Assembly (NCBI GenBank): GCA_044360075.1
Contig: JBIKLA010000011.1
Coordinates: 49,645-113,644 of the forward strand
Direction of reading: 5' to 3'
From: OMII01 sp947467385
Lineage (GTDB): Bacteria > Bdellovibrionota_C > UBA2361 > OMII01
DNA: 64,000 nt
The position numbers were made by a program, and so were the translations under genes. This document shows, piece after piece, positions 59,671 through 64,000 of the stretch; positions within the stretch are counted from its first letter, which is position 1, and each line of letters begins with the position of its first letter. The notes below the pieces were generated by a model. That model was not told the DNA's origin and did not search any database. It saw only the letters and a list, made by a program, of their open reading frames with translations.

Positions 59671-60036
59671 ATGGCACCGAAGGAACCTGAGTATAGGGTC
59701 GTTTACTCTACGGATAACGGTTCTGTGTGCCCGAGCTGCCAGAAGCCGACTAAGGCCTGTACCTGCACCCAGGACCGCCGCAAGGCGGTCGTAGGAAGCG
59801 GCGCCGTGCGGGTGCGCCGCGAGACGAAGGGCAGGGGCGGCAAAACCGTCACGACGATTTCGGGATTGGCGATGAACGTAGAGCAGCTCACAGCCCTGCT
59901 GAAGGACCTCAAGCGGGTGTGTGGGGCGGGCGGAGCCGTAAAGGACGGCGTGCTCGAAGTGCAGGGAGACCACTGTGAAACGGTCATGCAGCAGCTGGCC
60001 AAGCGCGGCATCGCGCCGAAGCGCGCGGGAGGCTAG
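59671..60036 (+). CDS. SUI1/eIF1-like translation factor (YciH family)
   Basis: Residues 45-118 form the SUI1 domain (RRETKGRGGKTVTTISGL, then LLKDLKRVCGAGGAVKDGVL and VMQQLAKRGI). The N-terminus has CPSCQKPTKACTC, a Cys motif seen in some bacterial YciH proteins. YciH resembles eIF1 and affects initiation fidelity in vitro. It is the last gene before a terminator and may be transcribed with the glycosyltransferase operon. Confidence 0.92.
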   Translation: MAPKEPEYRVVYSTDNGSVCPSCQKPTKACTCTQDRRKAVVGSGAVRVRRETKGRGGKTVTTISGLAMNVEQLTALLKDLKRVCGAGGAVKDGVLEVQGDHCETVMQQLAKRGIAPKRAGG

Positions 60037-60064
60037 GGACCGGCGTTAACACGGCCTATTTTTT
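60034..60064 (+). terminator. Terminator after the SUI1 gene
   Basis: TAGG-CCG and CGG-CCTA pair with a 2-base bulge around a 9-base loop and are followed by TTTTTT and, a few bases later, TTTTTTT. The left arm includes the stop codon region. Confidence 0.6.
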
Positions 60065-60161
60065 GGCTTTTTTTGTCCATGAATGGGCTTTCCGGCACTT
60101 CTGGCAGGGTCACCTTTGGTATATAGTTTACACGGCTCTTTTTTCGAAGGGGTGTAGGCGT

Positions 60162-60380
60162 ATGTTTGGTGGCGGTAACAAAGTTAAGTTGAGCGACACG
60201 GTCATGCAGAAGGCAAAGGTAGCCGCCGGCATCCTTGGTTGCTCCGTGGACGAGTTCGTCGAGCGGGCTGTTGAGACCGAGGCCGAGCGCACGATGGCGC
60301 AGACCTCAAACAAGGAACCCTCCAAAGAGGAGGTCGACGAGATCGCAAAGCAGCTTCAGGGACTGGGGTATCTTGAGTAG
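60162..60380 (+). CDS. Small protein, possible ribbon-helix-helix fold
   Basis: The 72-residue product reads KVKLSDTVMQKAKVAAGILG then CSVDEFVERAVETEAER. A short strand followed by two helices, the second beginning with a Ser-Val-Asp-Glu cap, resembles the ribbon-helix-helix DNA-binding pattern, but the charged C-terminal half could also be a coiled-coil adaptor. It follows a TATAGT box near 60122 and an AGG-rich site. Its stop lies inside the start region of the next gene, so the two are coupled. It may regulate or partner the membrane protein downstream. Confidence 0.6.
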   Translation: MFGGGNKVKLSDTVMQKAKVAAGILGCSVDEFVERAVETEAERTMAQTSNKEPSKEEVDEIAKQLQGLGYLE

Positions 60381-61215
60381 CGTGATCGGCTCTATCCACG
60401 CGGCTCTCGCGCTCGTCTTTGCCTGGCTCTGGAAGCCTATTGAGTTCCTGTCGCCTACCCTCCAGCTGGCTGTAGTGTCGGCGCTTTTTGGAATAGTGAT
60501 GGTTCTGGTGTACGGGAAGATCTCGAACCAGGGCGCCATTAGGAAGGTAAAGGAGCAGATCGGCGCGGCGCTCCTGGAGGTTGTGCTCTTCCGCCGCGAT
60601 GTGAGGATCTCGCTGCGGGCGCAGGCCTCACTCCTGTGGGCAGGCGTAAAATACTTCCTCCTCGCCATGGGCCCCGTGCTCGTGCTGGCAATCCCTTTCG
60701 CCCTCGTCCTTGGCCACATAAACCTGCGCCTCGGCGCTCGGCCCCTGCAGGTGGGAGAGCCAAGCGTTCTCGCCGTGTCCGTCGCCAAGGGCACCGACGT
60801 TCGCAGCATTCAGCTCTCAGCCCCCAGCGGCATCGATGTTGTTGGCCCAGTTCGTATCCCGAAGTCAGAGTCACTGTACTGGAGGCTCACCCCTCAGCAA
60901 CCTGGAGACCTCGCATTTGACCTGCGCTCAGCTGGCGGAGCATCGCTCAGTGAGGCCCTTGTCGCCGGTGCGGCGTCCCGCACGCCCCCAGCGGGGATCT
61001 TCCTCTCAACTTCGAACTGGCCGGCGCAGATGCTCTTTCCAAATGGAAGCGCAGCGCAGCGCCTCGATACCGCGCCGCTGCAGTCAGTGGAGCTGACCTA
61101 TCCCCAGCGAGAGTACGTTTTCTTTGGCCTTGGGATGTCGTGGATCACGGCCTTCCTCATTATCTCCATCCTGGCCGGCTACGCCGGCAGCAGGGTTTTT
61201 GGAATTTCGGTGTAG
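60373..61215 (+). CDS. Membrane protein with DUF106/YidC-like topology, function unknown
   Basis: Three membrane helices lie in the first 120 residues (LQLAVVSALFGIVMVLVYG; KYFLLAMGPVLVLAIPFALV), separated by a cytoplasmic helical pair KISNQGAIRKVKEQIGAALLE. A 110-residue exported beta-rich domain and a C-terminal helix follow. The short-helix hairpin between membrane segments resembles the EMC3/TMCO1/YidC-type arrangement, but the match is structural guesswork. I recall relatives beside alkaline-phosphatase-fold proteins in other diderms. The start is TTG 60373 or GTG 60382, overlapping the small protein gene or just after it. Confidence 0.65.
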   Translation: MSSVIGSIHAALALVFAWLWKPIEFLSPTLQLAVVSALFGIVMVLVYGKISNQGAIRKVKEQIGAALLEVVLFRRDVRISLRAQASLLWAGVKYFLLAMGPVLVLAIPFALVLGHINLRLGARPLQVGEPSVLAVSVAKGTDVRSIQLSAPSGIDVVGPVRIPKSESLYWRLTPQQPGDLAFDLRSAGGASLSEALVAGAASRTPPAGIFLSTSNWPAQMLFPNGSAAQRLDTAPLQSVELTYPQREYVFFGLGMSWITAFLIISILAGYAGSRVFGISV

Positions 61216-61224
61216 GTACTAAAC

Positions 61225-62067
61225 ATGAAAAACAACCTTCTTCTCATCACCTTCGACAGCTGCCGGTTCGACTCATTCATCCAGGCCAAAACTCCGAACA
61301 TCAGCCGGCTCGGGCAGGTTGAGCGGCGCTTCTCGTACGCGAGCTGGACCGTCCCGTCGCACACCGTATACCTCCTCGGTGCAAGCCCGCACACGAGCCC
61401 CAAGGGCGTGTTTGCCTCGGAGGTATACAAGAAGGACTTCGTGCAGTGGGGAGACCGCCTCAACATCCCAGACATCTCCTTCAAGGGTTTCGTACCGAGG
61501 CTCTCGCTTCCGGCGTTCCTCAAGGAGCACGGCTACAAGACCAACGCGCTTGTAAGCATGCCGGTGCTCAACCAGACGACGATCCTCAACACGCACTTCG
61601 ATCGCTACCAGCTGATGAAGAGCCACCACGACTTTAATGCGATCATCGACAATCTGATCTTCGAGAAGGACAAGCCATCTTTTTACCTACTCAACGTCGG
61701 CGAGACGCACTACCCATACATCATTCCAGGAGAGTCTGCGGACGACCTCCCGCGCATCAGTGGCGTCCACGGAGTGTTCAAGCACATGGACGACCTCGTT
61801 TTCGGCGGGGGCTCGAGCGAGCCGGAGAAGGAGGACCGCTTCTTCGACATGGATCAGATGCGCGCCCTGCACGACAAGCAGCGGCGCAATGTAGAGTACC
61901 TCGATAGGCTCTTTGAAAAGCTCTACGAGGTAGTGCCGCCAAACACGCACATTATGGTTACCTCGGACCATGGCGAGCTGTTCGGGGAGGACGGGTACTT
62001 CGGCCACGGGCCAATCATTCACGAAAAGGTGTTCGAGGTGTTCTTCGTCGAGGGCCGCATCAAGTGA
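61225..62067 (+). CDS. Sulfatase/alkaline-phosphatase superfamily protein
   Basis: LITFDSCRFDSF carries the first metal Asp and the SWTVPSHT site the likely nucleophile Ser/Thr. VTSDHGELFGEDGYFGHG near the C-terminus has the Asp-His pair and a further His that bind the second metal. This is the alkaline phosphatase/sulfatase fold, but it is short (280 aa) and lacks a signal peptide, unlike secreted sulfatases; the CxPxR sulfatase maturation site is absent. A cytosolic phosphoesterase or a lipid-headgroup transferase is possible. Its stop overlaps the next gene as GTGA. Confidence 0.75.
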   Translation: MKNNLLLITFDSCRFDSFIQAKTPNISRLGQVERRFSYASWTVPSHTVYLLGASPHTSPKGVFASEVYKKDFVQWGDRLNIPDISFKGFVPRLSLPAFLKEHGYKTNALVSMPVLNQTTILNTHFDRYQLMKSHHDFNAIIDNLIFEKDKPSFYLLNVGETHYPYIIPGESADDLPRISGVHGVFKHMDDLVFGGGSSEPEKEDRFFDMDQMRALHDKQRRNVEYLDRLFEKLYEVVPPNTHIMVTSDHGELFGEDGYFGHGPIIHEKVFEVFFVEGRIK

Positions 62068-64000
62068 GCACCATCTCCCGCCGATCGTTCCTGAAAGGTT
62101 CCGCGGCCAGCGTTGGCGGCGCCGTATTTACGGACATGCTCAAGGCCGGCAAGGCGCCGTACTTGAAGGGGGGCAAGGTCGGCAAAAAAACGGTCGTGCT
62201 CGGCATCGACGGCATGGACCCGGTCCTCCTCAAGCGCTTCGTTGATGAGGGCGCGATGCCGACCTTCAAGGCGTTCATGGAACGGAACGCTTCGGGCCAG
62301 CTCTCCACAACGATGCCCCCGCAGAGCCCGGTTGCCTGGTCGAGCTTTATCACCGGCACTAATCCTGGCGGACACGGGATCTTCGACTTCGTTCATCGTG
62401 ATCCGAAGCTCCTCCTGCCATATCTGTCGACGTCGCGCTCTTTCGGCTCAACCTCTGGTGTCTCCGTTGGGGACTGGACCCTTCCGCTTGAGTCAGGCCA
62501 CGTCGAGCTCATGCGAAAGGGACGCCCGTTCTGGTCGATCCTCGAAGAGAAGGGAATTCCCTCGACAATGTTTGCGCTGCCGGCGAATTTCCCGATTGTC
62601 GAGGATGGGGGAGTTCAGGCCCTCTCTGGAATGGGCACACCCGATCTTCTCGGGACATATGGCACGTTCACCCTAATCTCAGAGGTCAACGCCCCAGGCT
62701 CGGAGGACTGGAACGGCGGACGGCTCGTGCGAGTCAGGCCCGTCAACAACGTCTTTAACGCCTCGATCCAGGGGCCCACCAACTCTTTCAGGAATGATGG
62801 CTCAGCGGTCTCCGTGCCGGTGTCGATTGCGCGAGACCCATGGGATCCGACCGTTAAGATCGACGTGTGCGGCAAGCAGCTCGTCCTCAAGCAGGGAGAA
62901 TGGTCCGAGTGGGTCCCTCTGACGTTTGAGTTCGTGCCTCTTTTCGCCTCGGTGGGCGGCATGGTGCGCTTCTTCGTTAAGCAGGTGCACCCCACGCTCA
63001 AGGTGTACGTCTCGCCGATCAATATAGACCCGATGGATCCGACGCTTCCGATCGGATCGCCCTCGCACTACTCGAAAGAGATCGCGCAGGCCGCAGGGCG
63101 CTTCTACACCCAAGGATTCCCTGCTGACCAGAAGGCGCTGGCTATGGGAGTGCTCTCAGACGAGGAGTACTTTCAACAGGCCAACATCGTCATCGATGAG
63201 AACTTCAAGATCCTGGACTACCAGCTCTCGCGGTTCGATGACGGCTTCTTCTTTTACTACTTCTCGTGCATCGACCAGAACTGCCACATGCTGTGGCGGC
63301 TGTGCGACCCGAAGCATCCCCTCTACAAGCCTGACGCCCCTGAGTACCTGAAAAACTCTGTAAAGCTGCTCTATCAGCGAATGGACGAGGCGCTCAGGCT
63401 TGTGCTCACAAAGGTTGACGCGAACACGGCCTTCTTTATCCTGTCAGACCACGGATTCGGAACCTTTGAGCGCGAGTTCCATCTCAGCCGATGGCTCGTC
63501 CAGGAGGGCTTCACTGTCCTCAAGGACCCCTCCTCGAAAGAGCCAGGAGATCTCTTCGACCAGGTCGACTGGTCGCAGTCTAAGGCGTACGCCCTCGGCA
63601 TCAACGGCATTTACCTCAACATGAGGGACCGCGAGCCAAACGGCATCGTTACGCCGGATCAGGCGCAGTCGATTAAGGACCAAATCATCGCCAGGCTTCC
63701 AAAGGCTATGGACCCCGCCCGAAACCAGCAGGTCGTCCGCACCGCATACGACTCTAGCAAGATCTACTCAGGCCCCTTCATGGCGCTCGCGCCTGATGTG
63801 CTCGTCGGCTACAACCGCGGGTACCGGGTGTCGGATGAGGCTGTGCTCGGCAAGTTCCCGATGGAGGTCATCGGCGACCGCACAAACCTCTGGTCGGCAG
63901 ATCACTGCTTTGAGCCGGGCCTTGTTCCTGGGGTGCTCCTGTCAAACAAGACGGACTGGAAGCAGGGCTCGCACGGCATCTGGGACCTCGCGCCGAGCAT
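62064..64000 (+). CDS. Tat-exported alkaline phosphatase/phosphodiesterase family protein (partial)
   Basis: The GTG at 62064 begins STISRRSFLKGSAASVGGAV, a Tat signal. Then VVLGIDGMDPVLLKRF gives the metal site Asp, and MPPQSPVAWSSFITG the nucleophile region of type I phosphodiesterases/nucleotide pyrophosphatases. HEQ-equivalent and FILSDHGFGTF (Asp-His metal pair) and SDEAV...WSADHCF follow. The gene has no stop before base 64000, so its C-terminus is missing. It should act in the periplasm or at the surface on phosphoester substrates; none is specified by the sequence. It is the larger exported partner of the short cytosolic family member upstream. Confidence 0.8.
   Translation, partial: MSTISRRSFLKGSAASVGGAVFTDMLKAGKAPYLKGGKVGKKTVVLGIDGMDPVLLKRFVDEGAMPTFKAFMERNASGQLSTTMPPQSPVAWSSFITGTNPGGHGIFDFVHRDPKLLLPYLSTSRSFGSTSGVSVGDWTLPLESGHVELMRKGRPFWSILEEKGIPSTMFALPANFPIVEDGGVQALSGMGTPDLLGTYGTFTLISEVNAPGSEDWNGGRLVRVRPVNNVFNASIQGPTNSFRNDGSAVSVPVSIARDPWDPTVKIDVCGKQLVLKQGEWSEWVPLTFEFVPLFASVGGMVRFFVKQVHPTLKVYVSPINIDPMDPTLPIGSPSHYSKEIAQAAGRFYTQGFPADQKALAMGVLSDEEYFQQANIVIDENFKILDYQLSRFDDGFFFYYFSCIDQNCHMLWRLCDPKHPLYKPDAPEYLKNSVKLLYQRMDEALRLVLTKVDANTAFFILSDHGFGTFEREFHLSRWLVQEGFTVLKDPSSKEPGDLFDQVDWSQSKAYALGINGIYLNMRDREPNGIVTPDQAQSIKDQIIARLPKAMDPARNQQVVRTAYDSSKIYSGPFMALAPDVLVGYNRGYRVSDEAVLGKFPMEVIGDRTNLWSADHCFEPGLVPGVLLSNKTDWKQGSHGIWDLAPS

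Noticed and set aside
1..64000. CRISPR arrays, insertion sequences, prophage, rRNA and tRNA genes
   Set aside because: I looked for spaced direct repeats, transposase or integrase motifs and RNA gene hallmarks on both strands and saw none.

Overview
The window is GC-rich DNA from a Gram-negative (two-membrane) bacterium. Evidence for an outer membrane: the lipopolysaccharide export permease pair lptF/lptG, a lipoprotein-sorting ABC system (lolC/E-type permease and lolD) coupled to bamA, a second BamA/D15-like protein, several lipobox lipoproteins and Tat/Sec exported enzymes. Gene density is high and genes abut or overlap by 1-11 bases (TAATG, ATGA and GTGA junctions). The mix of families (FliA-like sigma factors, THUMP-like methyltransferase with rsmG, AONS plus ketosynthase, Ski2-like helicase, an unclassified membrane protein beside two alkaline-phosphatase-fold proteins) fits the old deltaproteobacterial grade (Bdellovibrionota/Myxococcota-like) or a related candidate phylum. 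No rRNA, tRNA, CRISPR array, insertion sequence or prophage was seen, so taxonomy cannot be fixed from the window.

Layout. 0-6 kb: an edge-truncated conserved protein, an unrecognised 788-aa protein, and two divergent sigma-70-like factors, one with a small downstream partner. 6-10 kb: rsmG with a THUMP-like methyltransferase, an exported gluzincin-type peptidase, an A-type Fe-S carrier behind a promoter/hairpin, and a lipoprotein. 10-17 kb: a secreted subtilisin, an M29 aminopeptidase, a 660-base non-coding stretch, a 26-residue Lys-rich mini-gene with its own terminator, and a secreted reprolysin-like protease. 17-28 kb: envelope biogenesis (D15-like protein, lolC/E-lolD-bamA, patatin, cmk, lptG-lptF). 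28-35 kb: bS21, a Tat phosphoesterase, SprT-like protein, RlmD-type methyltransferase, stand-alone Smr protein, tyrS. 35-40 kb: AONS (bioF-like) overlapping an atypical ketosynthase, then bL33 and a degenerate P-type-ATPase-like membrane protein. 40-47 kb: two small paralogues around yacG and a small unknown gene, a probable structured RNA locus, sufS, CPBP protease, a lipoprotein, an SH3-domain membrane protein, cold-shock protein. 47-57 kb: hybrid histidine kinase, dus, an orphan MlaF-like ATPase, a Ski2-like helicase split into two coupled reading frames, etfB-etfA, a DUF192 lipoprotein, and a kinase/receiver-kinase pair. 57-64 kb: two family-2 glycosyltransferases, a transglutaminase-like protein, a SUI1 factor, then a cluster of a small protein, a membrane protein and two alkaline-phosphatase-superfamily proteins, the last running off the right edge.

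The most unusual content: a P-type ATPase-like protein lacking the phosphorylation and phosphatase motifs, a ketosynthase with a catalytic His replaced by Pro and translationally linked to AONS, a split helicase with an RGG-rich tail at a G-run, a divergent sigma-factor pair with repeated ACTTAT motifs, a Lys-rich mini-protein gene, and a candidate non-coding RNA with a strong terminator. All functional calls rest on reading motifs by eye; no database search was run.
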